The notes under the pieces: generated by a model
The model's input: the letters and a program-made list of their open reading frames with translations, nothing else
Told to the model about the DNA's origin: nothing
The model's database searches: none
From: Primulina eburnea
Lineage: Eukaryota; Streptophyta; Magnoliopsida; Lamiales; Gesneriaceae
Direction: 5' to 3'
NCBI RefSeq assembly: GCF_022965805.1
Contig: NC_133117.1
Span: 7,960,183 to 8,024,182 of the forward strand
Length of the DNA stretch: 64,000 bases
Translations under genes and position numbers: made by a program
In this document: piece after piece, positions 23,088 through 35,269 of the stretch
How the letters are laid out: the number at the start of each line of letters is the position of its first letter
How positions within the stretch are numbered: the stretch's first letter is position 1

Positions 23088-23172
23088 CTACAAATCAAAA
23101 GATGAATATCACAATTTCATATCAATTTCATAATCTCATCATCTCATATCATCAATCTCATCAGATACTTAC
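23088..23172 (-). other. predicted 5' leader intron of T1
   Basis: Minus strand: donor GTAAGTATC beginning at 23172, T-rich 3' end and acceptor TTTGTAG ending at 23088, which abuts the gag ATG exactly. Length 85 nt. The upstream exon is non-coding as far as I can see (a stop precedes the donor). T2 and T3 have introns at the same place. Confidence 0.5.
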
Positions 23173-23282
23173 TCAAATCAAATCAAGTAGGAGCAAGTTA
23201 TACAAATAAATCAAACACATGCGCAAAATTCATTTGTGCATATTAAAGTGTACACAAGACTCAATAGAGCATTACCAGCTAG

Positions 23283-23294
23283 GCTCTGATACCA
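23283..23294 (-). other. primer binding site of T1
   Basis: Minus strand TGGTATCAGAGC, the exact initiator tRNA-Met complement, five bases inside the 5' LTR end. Confidence 0.92.
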
Positions 23295-23299
23295 TCTAG

Positions 23300-25084
23300 T
23301 GTGGGGCCCTTAGCTCCTAATCGTTATTACAATACAATTTGATTAAAGTTAATTAATCACAGCAGAAAACGAGTTTAAAATTTCTTTACAATGAGCCCAA
23401 ATCTTTTTATTTGAATACTAAAAATAGTATCTCATCTCACGTCATAAACATGCCCACACGTAATCAAAACCAATCACATACAAACATCTCATATCCTCGG
23501 GACATGCCCCGGTATATAGATACATATACATATATACTGGGAACAAGACATAAACATAAACCTCATCCCAAGCTGTGGCTCCCTCCAGAAGTACCCTCAC
23601 CGGTCTCCTGATATCTTGGAGTACCTGCCATTGTTCACACACAAAGACAACAACAGCCCTCCTTGAGGGTGAGCAAAGCTCCATATGGAACAACCAATCA
23701 TATATACCACAGATATCTAAACAATGATATATGGTATGCAATGCATGTATGTCGTGGAGGTATCAGGTCAAATGCCCATCCACTGAGCACATGTCAGAAT
23801 CAAACGAATCGCTATCAAATCAAAGCTCGAGCTGGAAAACCGACCTCAATAAGGGATACTAGTATGATAGCGTCGACAAAGCGCCATCAAATCCCAAATC
23901 TCATATCCAATCATCGGGGCCACAAATGTCTATGGTTTACGGGTCATATAATACCAGCATAGCAATTGTGTTCAAACCCCATAATCCAATCAAATCATAT
24001 CAGGGTATCCAAGGATCATAGCTCAACGTGCATGTCATGTATCGATGTATGCATCAAATGATTTGTGTTAACAAAACATTTATTTTATACATCGATATTC
24101 CAATCATAATGTCATGTATGCCACGTCAATCAGCAAATAAGGCATATAGACACGTATTCTCATTTCAATCAATCAAATCAATCTGACATATATTATATAA
24201 TACAGATACATGTCGTATGTTACTCGGTCGCAACATACCTCAATTATTCGTTTCCAGTTGATGTAGCCTGAAGATATTGATATTACACTTTATCTACATC
24301 AATAACATATTCATTCCAATCAATAACATACTCCAAAATCATTAATATGAATTTCAAATATCTTTTGAAACTTCAAAAATTCATATCAAATTAAAATCAT
24401 ATCATAATTCAATTCCGACTTCGAATATGAGTTTCTTGTCGGTTATTCTACTACATATAGGAAATTCAACTTCAAATACATGCTATTCCAGCACTTTGAT
24501 ATTTAGAGCTGCTGGAACTAGAAGAAAATTACCTCAGTCAGAAGCCCTCGACACGACGATCACAAATATATAATTTGTTTCGCGTTTAGACAGCGTTTCG
24601 AAGTCGATTTGGAAGGAAGAATTTCGAAATCTCGAACTTTCCTCTCGATTTACGGTGAAGAATGAAGAAAGAATAAAGCAGAAGTCTCGTACTTATCACC
24701 ACCGTTCTCGCGCTCGGGCGGTAGAATTCTCGCGCCCGAGCGCGAGACATTCTGCCCCCGGCTTTCACTAGTACCGCGCTCGGGCGGTCACAAACTACCG
24801 CTCGGGAGCGGCATGTTCTGTCCGAGAACATCCTTTACATACCCTGGCGCTTGGGCGGTCATTTTCTACCGCCCGGGCGCCACTCATTCTGTACAAATAT
24901 TTATTTTTGTACTTATTGACGTCCGGCTTCTCCACTCGAGCTCTTACAACGTCAATTCATATTCAATATTCATTTTCTCAATTCCATTGGCATAATATAC
25001 ATCAAATTCATAATCACATGACAAATTTCATACTTTATCGATAAGCACGTAGAATTTACGATAATACGATACGCGGTCCTTATA
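23300..25084 (-). repeat. 5' LTR of T1
   Basis: Plus strand starts TGTGGGGCCC and ends GGTCCTTATA; the terminal CA has mutated to TA. It is followed directly by the CCAGA duplication. Confidence 0.92.
24706..24882. repeat. GC-rich hairpin array in T1 right LTR
   Basis: Copy of the array at 18123-18298 with several point differences that mostly improve the pairing (for example cgggcggtagaatt here against cgggctgtagaatt on the left). Confidence 0.85.
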
Positions 25085-25089
25085 CCAGA

Positions 25090-25514
25090 CATGGAAATAA
25101 ATATAAATTGATGTTTAATTAAGAATACAAGTATAAGTTGTATACATCAAATTTAATAGAATAATTAATTTGAACAATCTATTAAAAATCACAGAATTGA
25201 TCATTTATATACCATCAACGAAGAAAAGGGGATTATATTTTACAAAACATTAGTCAAAATTTTAAAATTATGTTGTTTAACATGAAAAATTACAAAATGA
25301 CTTGTTTTGGGGAACAAACATATTTTGCCCGTGAACATTTTTAAACAGGAAAAATGATTTTGGTTGGATTTATAAATAATTTTCCCAATGTCTTGGTTTG
25401 GAACAGGGTTCACTCCCATTAAGTTTTAGTTATCAAATTATTTATTGAAAATATTGAATTCAAACTTACATATTTCTTCTTTAATTAGTTAACGTTCAAA
25501 GCCAAAATAAATAA

Positions 25515-25518
<4 letters not shown>
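25090..25518. other. intergenic, unassigned
   Basis: AT-rich DNA with no recognisable gene or element boundary, ending in the dinucleotide repeat. Confidence 0.4.
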
Positions 25519-25570
<52 letters not shown>

Positions 25571-25580
25571 GTATATATAT
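25519..25580. repeat. (AT)n microsatellite
   Basis: About 23 uninterrupted at units followed by atgtatatgtatatat interruptions. Confidence 0.95.
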
Positions 25581-25626
25581 AATTATTATTGAAAATATAT
25601 GAATCAATTTGAATCTACTTGAATTA

Positions 25627-25868
25627 TTTTTTTAAATTTTTTTATGACGATGATGTAACCCACAACCGCTACCCTTCGGTGTATACTGAGTAAACTTCTG
25701 AATTAGCGCAGTAGGGTGCAAGCAACACAAGTCAAATAATCCGTAAACTAGACAAACCATGTGCGACATACTCGCTTGAGAAAGTGTTTGTATAGAGAAT
25801 CAAACTATTGACTATTAGTCAAGCGTTGACTTACTCTATCAAGTCAGACACCCCTTAGAGACTTTGTT
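25627..25868 (-). mobile_element. SINE-like retroelement, antisense
   Basis: Read on the minus strand the unit starts about GTCTCTAAGGGGTGTC, has a box-B-like AGTTTGATTCTC near 25795-25806, and ends GGGTTACATCATCGTCAT followed by an A-rich tail (TAAAAAAATTTAAAAAAATA). A tRNA-like head with an A-rich tail and no coding capacity suggests a SINE. Box A is not clear and I could not define a target duplication. Confidence 0.45.
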
Positions 25869-25873
25869 TTTTT

Positions 25874-26173
25874 GGAAAATTAGGATTTTAGTCTTGCAAA
25901 TTGGGATGTTTTAGATTTTTAGAACTTGCCGAAATTTATTTTCATCCAATAACTTGGATTTGTCATATGTTTTGGTCTTTTTTTATATACCCAAAACCAC
26001 TAAATCCAATATTGAATATGTTACAAATAAGAAATATTTGTTGAATTTAGTGATTTCGGGAAAAAAAGACCAAAACAAAACATTCATGTTACCAAATGAA
26101 AATAAAATTTCAACAAATTACCAGACTAAAATCCAAAACATATCATATTACATGACCAAATTTCTAATTTTCC
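25874..26173. mobile_element. MITE, terminal inverted repeats GGAAAATTA
   Basis: Left end GGAAAATTAGGATTTTAGTC and, on the opposite strand, right end GGAAAATTAGAAATTTGGTC; the match extends imperfectly for about 45 bp. 300 bp, no coding capacity. The ends resemble the element at 50567-51058. A target duplication is not evident, possibly because the right flank is a repeat. Confidence 0.65.
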
Positions 26174-26174
26174 C

Positions 26175-26211
<37 letters not shown>
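26174..26211. repeat. (TTA)n microsatellite
   Basis: About twelve tta units directly at the right end of the MITE. Confidence 0.95.
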
Positions 26212-26212
<1 letters not shown>

Positions 26213-26742
26213 CACATTGATATACATAATATGAAACACAACTGCATTTGATAAGAATAATAGGATTTAAAAATTATTAAAAATTATGTATAAAATTTAA
26301 GATTACTTTACCGAGGAACCATATAGAGCTGAAAAATAGGGGTATATTATATTGAAATTTTAATTTTACAATTGTAAAATTATTTTGCCGACTTTGGTGA
26401 ATCTTCTACTTCCGTGGGAAGTTATTCTGTGGAATAAAAATATTGGCAAGTGGAATCAAGAATTCTCTGGATTAAAAATATTGGCAAGTGGAATCAAGAA
26501 AAAATACATTAAATTCAACTTCAATAATGCCCAAAATCCTCCTTTTCGTCTTTTTTTAAAACGCACGCCCAATTGATAAGCCTATTAAAACTATTTTAAC
26601 GTTTTCAGTAATTTAATTAGTTGCAATTTGATAATTTGAAAACAGTTGGTTTCACAAAAAATAATTGAGACGTATGTTTAAGTAATTGTACAATTTAGAA
26701 ATATATATGAAGTTGTTTTATTACTATCATTCATCATGATTT
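26212..26742. other. intergenic, unassigned
   Basis: AT-rich. It includes a short direct repeat of ataaaaatattggcaagtgg at about 26435-26500. No gene seen. Confidence 0.4.
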
Positions 26743-28637
26743 TGTTAGAGTAGATGTCCTGCAAACGAACTGTTAGCTAGAGAATTTATTGGCTCAAGTG
26801 AAATAAACAATTTTTATTTTAATATAATTCATTTTTCATGGTTTGTTATTTCTTTATCTGTATACTCATGTGAACAACATAGATAAAGACCTTGATTATA
26901 CTTTAATACAAACTAATCGTAATTCGATGTTGAAACTTATTTGTAAATATTATATACTCTAAATTCGTTCCTAGTCGATTCAGCCGCCTAAAACATGGAT
27001 AAAGATCGTTTGAACTCGATATTAGCATATGTGATGTTGTGTACCGCATTTCTTGGTAAGGGCATAGAGATGTCCAAACGTGCAGACGGGCAGTCATACG
27101 ATGATTTTACCGAAAAAACCCCCCTCGGACTTTTCAAGTGGTTATCATTCATCGAGAGAAAAAGTATGTGGTTATTATTATACACCATTAGTCCTTACGA
27201 CCCGGGACAACATTAAGGCTCTATATGCTAGAGTTGTGCTTGTACTCGTTTACCGGCTCCAGGAGAGTCATCAGGTGACGAGATTGGGTACAGTTGTGAC
27301 ACACATAGGAGCCATTGCATTGTAGTCGGAAATTCACCACTCACCTATGGGTGTGGATATCCTATATGATATGATGAAATAATAGTACATGCATCTCTGG
27401 CCAGAGTATGAGATGTACGTTAGAGAATGAGTTCTCCAATAGTACATGCGATGCCACTATTTATATGTGTCACATAGTTATCGAATTATTATGCAACCCT
27501 CGATGAACCAATGGTTGCAAATTCGATCGAGATATATGAGACGAAGGGACCGTATTGTACGTTAATCATAACCGACTGGTTCTTGCAGGCACTATCAGTG
27601 ATAACGAGGGAATCATGGAGCGATGCTACTAGACGCTCTTACCATGATTCGATGGGTTTAATCAGAAATATGATTTCTGACATTCTCATGATCAATTGTT
27701 GATACATAGAATGGTGCAAATTAGGGTAAGCCTGAATAAAAGATTATGTCTTGAATCACAAGTACTTATGAACCCACGGCTTGCTGTATCCCTGAACCAT
27801 CGAAGGTCACACAAGCACTGCATCGTTTGTTCCAGTTGAGAGAATAATTCAAGGAGTTGAATTTATATTATGATATAGTAAATTCAAATAGTTGAATTTA
27901 AGATAATTAAATTTTGAGAAAATAAATTCAAAGTGTTGAATTTATGAGATAGTAAATTCAAAAAGTTGAATTTATGAAATTTGGAGATAATAAATTCAAG
28001 GAGTTGAATTTATAAAATTTGAGAATTTAATTTATTAAACTCAAAAGTTGAATTTATTAAATATTAAATTTTGGAGGCTCTATATTAAATATTAAATTTG
28101 AGGATTTAATTTAAATATTAAATTCAAATGTTGAATTTATAAGGGATCTAAATTAAATGTAATGAATATATGTATAATGGACTTGTAGGAGTACAAGACC
28201 AACGTACATATTATTAAGGTTCTTAATTAGACTCTAAAAGATTAATTAATTGATTAAGCTCATTTAGTATTTAATTTAATTAATGGGTCTAAGCTTATAT
28301 ATGTGTATTAGGCTTAGGGTTAAACACAATTCATTCACAATTTGTCGAAAAACCCTAGCCTCCAAGAGAACACAATTTTCGAAAATCACTCTCCTCTCTC
28401 TCTCAAATATTTCGGTCACCTTGATTTTTTTTAGGGTTGAACCGTCCCTCGATTTTTAATCTCAAACGTTAAAAGTTCTTCCAAATATTCTAATGCTATT
28501 TGGAAGAGGAACAAATCTTATAATCGTGGACTTGATTCGAAGATCGAAGGAAGGAGTTTTTGAAGAACGTTCGTAGGGATTTACAACAAGAGCTACGTTC
28601 GCTAATACTGGATTAGTTGGTGCCAAGTGAAATTATT
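26743..28637 (+). repeat. left part of a copia-type LTR split by S2
   Basis: Starts TGTTAGAGTAG and continues on the other side of S2 at 39966-40105, ending GATCCAACA, which is a fitting terminal inverted pair (TGTTRG...CCAACA). Removing S2 and one TTATT gives an LTR of about 2.03 kb. Inside are a TATA-like stretch (cttatatatg, about 28293) and an aaaccctag-rich leader. Flanks GATTT (26738-26742) and TGTTG (40106-40110) do not match, so target duplication is not demonstrated. No primer site or internal genes adjoin it, so it may be a solo LTR. The short frames inside (26995-27216, 27511-27702) show no domain. Confidence 0.6.
27840..28140. repeat. degenerate TTGAATTTA repeat
   Basis: At least seven imperfect copies of a unit like aattcaaagagttgaatttat, spaced irregularly at 25-50 bp, within the split LTR. 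Confidence 0.7.
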
Positions 28638-29631
28638 TGTTAGACATGAATTTTATTGTGGCGATGTTAACTAAAACCAGCAGACCAGAACAATAGACTC
28701 ACTTGTCAGAAGCTACTGGTCTAGTAAAACTAAAGCAGTAGAAATGATAGAAATACAGAACCAGTAGAAGACGTTACTTTAATTGTTACCGTTAAAGTTC
28801 CTAGTACTAGTATTAATTGCAGCATTAAATACTATACGGAGTCATTTAATGCACTTTACCCAATTAAGTATAAAACAAGACTGATTGTTTTATAGCTTTT
28901 CTGCAGGAACCTCTTTTGGTAATAAAGCTGATTGTATCAGTTATCTGGAGACATCCTCTGATTGTGAACGTTGAACTCAGTCGATTATATATACATGGAT
29001 CAAATCCTTATACGATACGACACTTCGCTTAACATCATTTTTCAAGGATCAAAACTATTTTCACTGATCAGATAATCTCGAAATTCCTTGAGTACTTAGA
29101 GTTCAACACAAAGAAAAGTAGCACACGCTTCATAGCTAATATCTGATCTTTTGAAGATCATCTTGTGCTACTGATTCTTACACTCTTCACAATCTTTACA
29201 TCACTTATACTTTATCAGGAAGAGTTTGTAATCTGAAAAGAGTCTTTTCAGAACTTTGTGTATCACATTATTTGTGAGTTGAGTAACTAAGAGTTTCAGT
29301 AGATTGAGGTGTAAGTCCTTCTGAAGTGGGTGTGTACAAGAGTTGTACTGTAATTTCCAAAGTCTTTTAGTTATACCTTCTGGAAACAGAAGAAGGGGAG
29401 ACGTAGAAGATTTTATCTTCGAACTTCCATAAACAACTGCTGCCTACTGTTTTTATTGTCTTTCTATTACATCATCAGATTGTTTCCGCACGTTTTATTG
29501 TAATCTAGGTGAAGGTATACGTACAAGATAAACTACTATCTCTAACAGGATTTTAGTACCCCATCAGCAGACGAAAGAAAAACGAGTAGAGTTTATTCAC
29601 CCCCCTCTAAACTCAACTTCGATCCTCAACA
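28638..29631 (+). repeat. 5' LTR of S2
   Basis: TGTTAGACATG to CCTCAACA, 994 bp. TATA box TATAAAA at 28869-28875. The 3' third is homologous to the S1 LTR. Confidence 0.95.
28869..28875 (+). promoter_or_regulatory. TATA box of S2
   Basis: TATAAAA about 230 bp into the LTR; the same box is at 39193-39199 in the 3' LTR. Confidence 0.6.
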
Positions 29632-29633
29632 AT

Positions 29634-29645
29634 TGGTATCAGAGC
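29634..29645 (+). other. primer binding site of S2
   Basis: TGGTATCAGAGC, exact initiator tRNA-Met complement, two bases after the LTR. Confidence 0.95.
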
Positions 29646-29677
29646 AGGTTATTCTTGTTCGTGAAAATCTACAACAG

Positions 29678-31699
29678 ATGGCACACTTTAGCAAGATCCC
29701 TAAGTTCTCTAAGGAAGATTTTGATGATTGGAAGATTAGAATGCAAGCTCATCTTGCAGCACAAGATGATGACATGTGGTATGTCATCACAGATGGTCCA
29801 TTGAAAATATTAAAGCCTTACACAGCTGTTGCTGTTACTGAGGGTGCACCGCAGATGGTTGAAAAATCAAGAAGTGAATGGACCAGTGAAGATAAGAAGA
29901 AGGCCAACCTTGATAATGTTGCGAAGGATATATTGTATAAAACTCTCGACAAGAACACTTTTAGCAAGATCAAAATGTGTTCTACTGCAAAAGATATTTG
30001 GGAAAAGCTCATTCAAATATGTGAAGGAAATGAGTAGACGAAAGAAAACAAACTGTCTGTAGCAATGCAGAAGTTCGAAAATCTAAAAATGAGAGCTGGT
30101 GAAACTCTAAACGAGTTCGATGAAAGATTCAGTAGCCTGGTAAATGAGCTAACAGCTCTGGGTAAAGAGCATAGCAACAGAGAGATAGCCCTCAAGGTGA
30201 TGAGAGCTTTACCCAGAGAATGGGATGTTAAAACAATGGCTATGAGAGTGTCCAAAGACTTGAACAAATTGGAACTGCACGACTTATTTGCAGATCTAAA
30301 AGCTTACGAGTTCGAATTGGAAGTAAGAAGTGGAGAAGAGCCTTCAAGCCTACCTACCAAGGCTCTTGCTGCTATTGCTACTGCTTTTACTGCTACTGTC
30401 ACTACCTCTTCTACTGGTGCTGCAGTTGTACCTCAAGCACTACCCACTGTGATCATTGACAATACATTGGAGAAGACTGCTAAACAAATCAGTAGTGATG
30501 CTATGTCCTTATTTGTAAAGAAATTCTCAAGGTTCGTGAAGAAGAACCATCGAACTTATCAGGGTCCCAATCGCAACTTCACGAAAGATTCACCATATGG
30601 TGATATGGGATGCTTTAACTGTGGAAAGATAGGTCACTTCATTGCTGATTGTCCTAAACCAAAGAAGGATGACCAGAAGAGAAAGGATCACAAGAGAAAT
30701 GACAAAAAGTCCAGAAGAGATCGAAAAGCAATGATTGCTGAAGAAAGCAAATCCAAATGGGCGGACTCTAGTTCTGAGTCATCTGATTCAGAAAGTCATT
30801 CCAGTGACAGTGATGCTGAAGAAGTCAAATGTCTCATGGCAGACAATGATTCAACCTCGACATTTGGAGAGGTATTTGATTTTGACTCTAACGAATTTAC
30901 ACGAACTGATTTGATCGATGCACTACATGACATGGTAGAAGAGTATTCTAGACTTTCTCAATCATTTGAAGAAGTTAAGATCGAAAATCAGAACTTAAAG
31001 AATCAGAACAGTAAGTTAACTTGCTTGCAAGTAGACAGCTGCAATGATTTACAAGTTAAGATGAGTAAATTAATAACTGAGAATGAAAGAGCCAAAGCAG
31101 ATTACCAGAAGGTGCTTTCTGAAAACCAGAAGTTGTCACTACTGGTAAATGCTTGGAACAAGTCTTCTGTTTCACTCGAAAAGATGAAAGAATTACAAAA
31201 ACAGTCAGGAGAGAGGAGTGGTCTCGGTTTTTGTAATAATGAAGGCACTTCTGAAACGAATACTAAGCCAACACTATATATGTGCAAAGGGAAATATATT
31301 CACTTTGTGAAATCCAGCGTGGTACAGAAACCAGAAGTACCTATTGCTTCAGTTGAAAGGAATGTAAATCAGATGAACAGAAGAATGCATTATGGTCTGG
31401 GTTACGTTAAACCTAAGGAAAAAGTTGACCAGAGTTCTAGATTCAGAAAAGAATTCAACTCTGGAAGACAACATCCTATGAAGGTTACAAATTACCAGTA
31501 CTACAACTCAAAACATGTTCAGAAGAGATACAGACTGGAAAACAGAAACAGAAGGGAGGAACAACACTTTAATATGCATACTGTTAGAAATAACAGACCT
31601 TCTGCTGCACACACATCTTTGGATACCCGAAGTACAAGGTCACCAAAAATTGTACAAATGTGGGTCCCCAAAGGACTGATAAGGCTTGGACCCAAATAA
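29678..31699 (+). pseudogene. gag: Gag of S2 with one amber stop
   Basis: ATG at 29678 (MAHFSKIPKFSKEDFDDW) opens a frame of about 670 codons broken only by TAG at 30035-30037, where related copia Gags have Gln (NEQTKENK), a CAG-to-TAG change. Regions: UBN2-type capsid domain to about 30330, CCHC knuckle CFNCGKIGHFIADC at 30611-30652, a Lys/Arg-rich then Ser/acidic stretch, and a coiled coil (about 30930-31200). It ends early because one base is missing near 31674; the neighbouring frame continues with KAWTQINLG, so Gag and Pol were originally one polyprotein. It packages the RNA. Confidence 0.9.
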
Positions 31700-31770
31700 A
31701 TTTGGGTACCAGATACTAAAATTTGTGTTTGCAGGAACAGCAGAAGAAAGCAGAAGTCAGTAACTCTACA

Positions 31771-34700
31771 TAGTATCTGGACAGTGGATGTTCCAGACAC
31801 ATGACTGGACAGAAAAACCTACTTTCCGAAATAGTGAGTTGCAATGAACACAAGATAACTTTTGGAGACAACTCAAAAGGTAAAACCATGGGTAAAGGTA
31901 AGATTATCCATGGTAACATAACTATTAATGATGTGTTTTTAGTTGACAATCTTTTTTACAATCTAATCAGCATTAGTCAACTATGTGATAATGGTTATTC
32001 TGTAGCTTTTCATAAGCATTCATGTATAGTTAGAGATTCTGCTGAAACTACTGTATTAACTGGAAAGAGAGAAGGCAACACTTACCGAGTATCTTGGAAC
32101 TCAAATCATGTGAATACTCCTACATGCTTAGTTGCTTCTCTTAGCAATAAACACTAGCTATGGCACAAGAAATTGAATCATCTGAATTTCAAGTCAATCA
32201 ATTATCTCAAGAAGCAGAATATAGTTGATGGATTACCTGATATTAATTTTGTTAAAAATCATGTTTGTTCTGCTTGTCAGCTTGGGAAACAGATAAGATC
32301 CAGTTTCAAGAACAAAGATAGCAAATCAACTTCAAGATGTCTGGAACTACTGCATATGGATCTATTTGGTCCAATCGCTATCATGAGCTTAGGGGGAATG
32401 AAATATACTCTTGTTGTTATTGATGATTTTTTTAGATTTACTTGGGTAATATTTCTCGCAGGAAAAGATCAAACCAGTAGCCTCCTGATCAAGCTTCTGA
32501 AAAGGATTCAAAATGAAAAATCTACTTCCATCATTAAAATCAGAAGTGATCGGGGTACTGAGTTCACTAACAAGTATCTTGAGTTATATTTGAATGAACA
32601 GGGGATTCATCATGAATATTCAGCTGCCAGAACACCTCAACAAAACGGAGTAGCTGAGAGGAGAAATAGAACTCTAAAAGAAGCAGCTAGAACAATGCTA
32701 GCAGATGCAGACATCTCTCAGCGCTTCTGGGCTGAAGCTATCAATACTGCTTGCTACACGCAAAACAGATCTATGGTCAACAAAAGGCACAATCAGACCC
32801 CTTATGAAATATGGAAAGGGAAAAAGCCTAACGTATCTTATTTTCATGTGTTTGGTTGCAAATGTTTTGTACTAAATAATGGCAAAATTCATTTAACTGC
32901 ATTTGACTCAAAATCAGATGCGGGACTATTTCTTGGTTACTTTGCTGTAAGCAAAGCCTTTAGAATTTTCAACAATAGAACTCTTAATGTTGAAGAATCG
33001 ATTCATGTTGTCTTCGATGAAGACAGCAGTGCTCCTGAAATATCTAACATATCTGATTTAAGTAACAGGCTGGACAGGATTCACTTGGAACTTGACAGTG
33101 AAGATGATGTAGAAGCAGACATCAAGGATCTTCAAAATCCTGAACCAGATATTCCGATGGTGGAACCAGAAGTACAGACTTTTGATCTACCAATAACAGC
33201 AGAAGACACTCAAGAACCTAATACTGGTTCCGTCGAGAACAATCTCAACATATCAAATCAGGAAGATATCCTTTTAAATCTTTTTATCTGGAAAAAATCT
33301 CATCCTCCATCATTGATTATTGGTAATCCAGCAGCGCCTTTGAGAACCAGAAGGCAAATGCTTAATGAATACATGCATGTTGCTTTTATATCTCAAGATG
33401 AACCAAAGAAAATTGAAGAAGCTCTTTTGGATCCTAGTTGGATTGAAGCCATGAAAGAAGAGCTGAATCAATTCAAACGAAATGAAGTTTGGTTTATAGT
33501 GCCTAGACCATCTCACCAAGCTATCATTGGAACTCGGTGGGTATTTAGAAATAAACTCAATGAAGAAGGCACAGTGGTGAGAAATAAAGCAAGATTGGTT
33601 GCTCAAGGTTTCAGACAAGAAGAAGAAATAGACTTTGATGAGACCTACACACCAGTAGCAAGGCTGAAAGCAATCAGAATATTCTTAGCCTTTGCTGCTT
33701 TCAAGAATTTCAAAGTATATCAAATGGATGTGAAGAGTGCGTTTCTGAATGGTCTCTTACAAGAAGAAGTCTACGTCGAACAACCTCCAGGTTTTATCGA
33801 TCATCTCTCACCTCATCACGTGTTTAAATTACACAAAGCTTTATATGGTCTAAAACAAGCACCTAGAGCTTGGTATGACACCTTATCACAGTTTCTTATC
33901 GATCATGACTTTACCATTGGAGCAGTAGACAAAACTCTGTTTACTTTAGTCAAGAATAAGCATATTCTTTTAGTACAGATCTATGTTGATGATATTATTT
34001 TCGGGTCAACTAACCCCAAATTATGTGCAAAGTTTGGAAAATTGATGCAGGATAAATTCGAAATGAGTATGATGGGAGAATTAACATTCTTCTTTGGATT
34101 ACAGATTAAGCAACTAGATACTGGAATTTTTATAAATCAAGCCAAGTATACCAAGGAGCTTCTGAAAAAGTTCGGTATGGAAGCATGCTCTGTTGCTTCT
34201 ACTCCAATGAGCTCATCTATTAAACTTGATAAAGATGAAAGTGGAATTCCAGTAGAGGTAACTCAGTATCGTGGTCTTATTGGTTCTTTATTATATCTAA
34301 CTGCCAGTAGGCCAGATATCATGTTTGTTGTTTGTATTTGTGCTAGATTTCAATCTAACCCCAAACAATCTCATTATATTGCTGCTAAACATATTTTGAA
34401 GTACTTAAAAGGAACTCAAAATGTCGGCTTATGGTATCCCAATGATTCATCATTAAATCTTATTGGATATTCAGATGCTGATTATGCAGGTTGCAAACTA
34501 GACCGAAAAAGCACAAGTGGTTTTTGTCAATTTCTTGGTGATAGGCTGATGTCCTGGTTTAGCAAGAAGCAGACTTCCATAGCCACGTCTACTGCAGAAG
34601 CAGAATATCTGGCTGCTGGAAGCTGATGCTTTCAAATATTGTGGATTCAGCAACAGTTAAGAGATTATGGAATTCAAGCCTCCGAATCACCTATATTCTG

Positions 34701-34926
34701 TGACAATACCAGTGCAATTGCAATCACACAAAATCCAGTACTTCATTCCAGAACAAAGCACATAGACATCAGACATCATTTCATCAGAGATCATGTGCAA
34801 AAGAATAACATTCTTCTGGAATACGTTTCTACTGATCAACAAACAGCAGATATCTTCACAAAACCTTTACCAAAAAATAAGTTTTCTTACTTTCGTAACT
34901 CTCTTGGTTTGATAGATTTAACTTGA
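31771..34926 (+). pseudogene. pol: Pol of S2: protease, integrase, RT, RNase H
   Basis: All in one frame. Protease site LDSGCSRHMTG follows a TAG at 31771-31773 that replaces the expected Trp. A second TAG at 32155-32157 lies in the pre-integrase motif before [11 protein letters not shown], where S1 has TGG. Integrase: [40 protein letters not shown] (D, D, E visible). [30 protein letters not shown] at 33982-33993. RNase [10 protein letters not shown], then TGA at 34624-34626 (S1 has TGC), then HIDIRHHFIRDH and IFTKPLP to the end IDLT. About 1050 codons. Only three nonsense changes separate it from an open frame. Confidence 0.95.
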
Positions 34927-34929
34927 TTA

Positions 34930-35269
34930 CTATCTGTTGTCTTGGTTTAACTTTTATGATTACTTGGTTATTTATCGTATTTTACTAACAGTAAGTCATT
35001 TGCAGAAAAGCAGAAGGGAAGGTCAAGTACGTAAACTGATATTTTATTAACCATTCCAGTACATTACACGATGCAGAAGTAAAAACAGTAGATCTACAAA
35101 TGCTATTTAACCAGAAGCTTTACATTTAGCTTTTGTCTTCAGTAATATGAGTTCCCTGCAATTTGTTTGCAAAGTACTTCAACAGGAACAAGAGATTCCA
35201 GCAAGCTCAAGGCCTAGAAAGAATCTAGCAAGCTTGGGTCTTGTCAGCATTAATGTATTTTTAGATGCC
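34930..35269. other. spacer of S2 after pol
   Basis: Non-coding stretch between the pol stop and the antisense ORF. A short plus-strand frame (35147-35422) overlaps the antisense ORF and shows no domain; I treat it as its shadow. Confidence 0.4.

Larger units (their letters stand above)
16715..25084 (-). mobile_element. complete Ty3/gypsy chromovirus T1, antisense
   Basis: LTRs of 1786 and 1785 bp enclose a 4.8-kb internal region with, right to left, primer site, gag, protease, RT, RNase H, integrase with chromodomain and polypurine tract. The target duplication CCAGA is present at 16710-16714 and 25085-25089. Integrase C-terminal text (YVEQLVRIMDRKEK, VQWTRHGVEESTWE) is that of a chromodomain and suggests the Tekay/Del clade. 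Stops and frameshifts in gag, protease, RT and integrase make it non-autonomous. LTR divergence by eye is a few percent, higher than in S2, so it is an older insertion. Confidence 0.92.

Noticed and set aside
25874..26173. Target duplication for this MITE
   Set aside because: Flanks are a T run and a (TTA)n repeat; no convincing 9-10 bp match.
26995..27702. Possible small genes MDKDRLNSIL... and MVANSIEIYE...
   Set aside because: Inside the split copia LTR, interrupted, no domain. Treated as LTR sequence.
33310..33618. 102-codon minus-strand frame in S2 pol
   Set aside because: Shadow of the conserved linker-RT coding sequence on the other strand.
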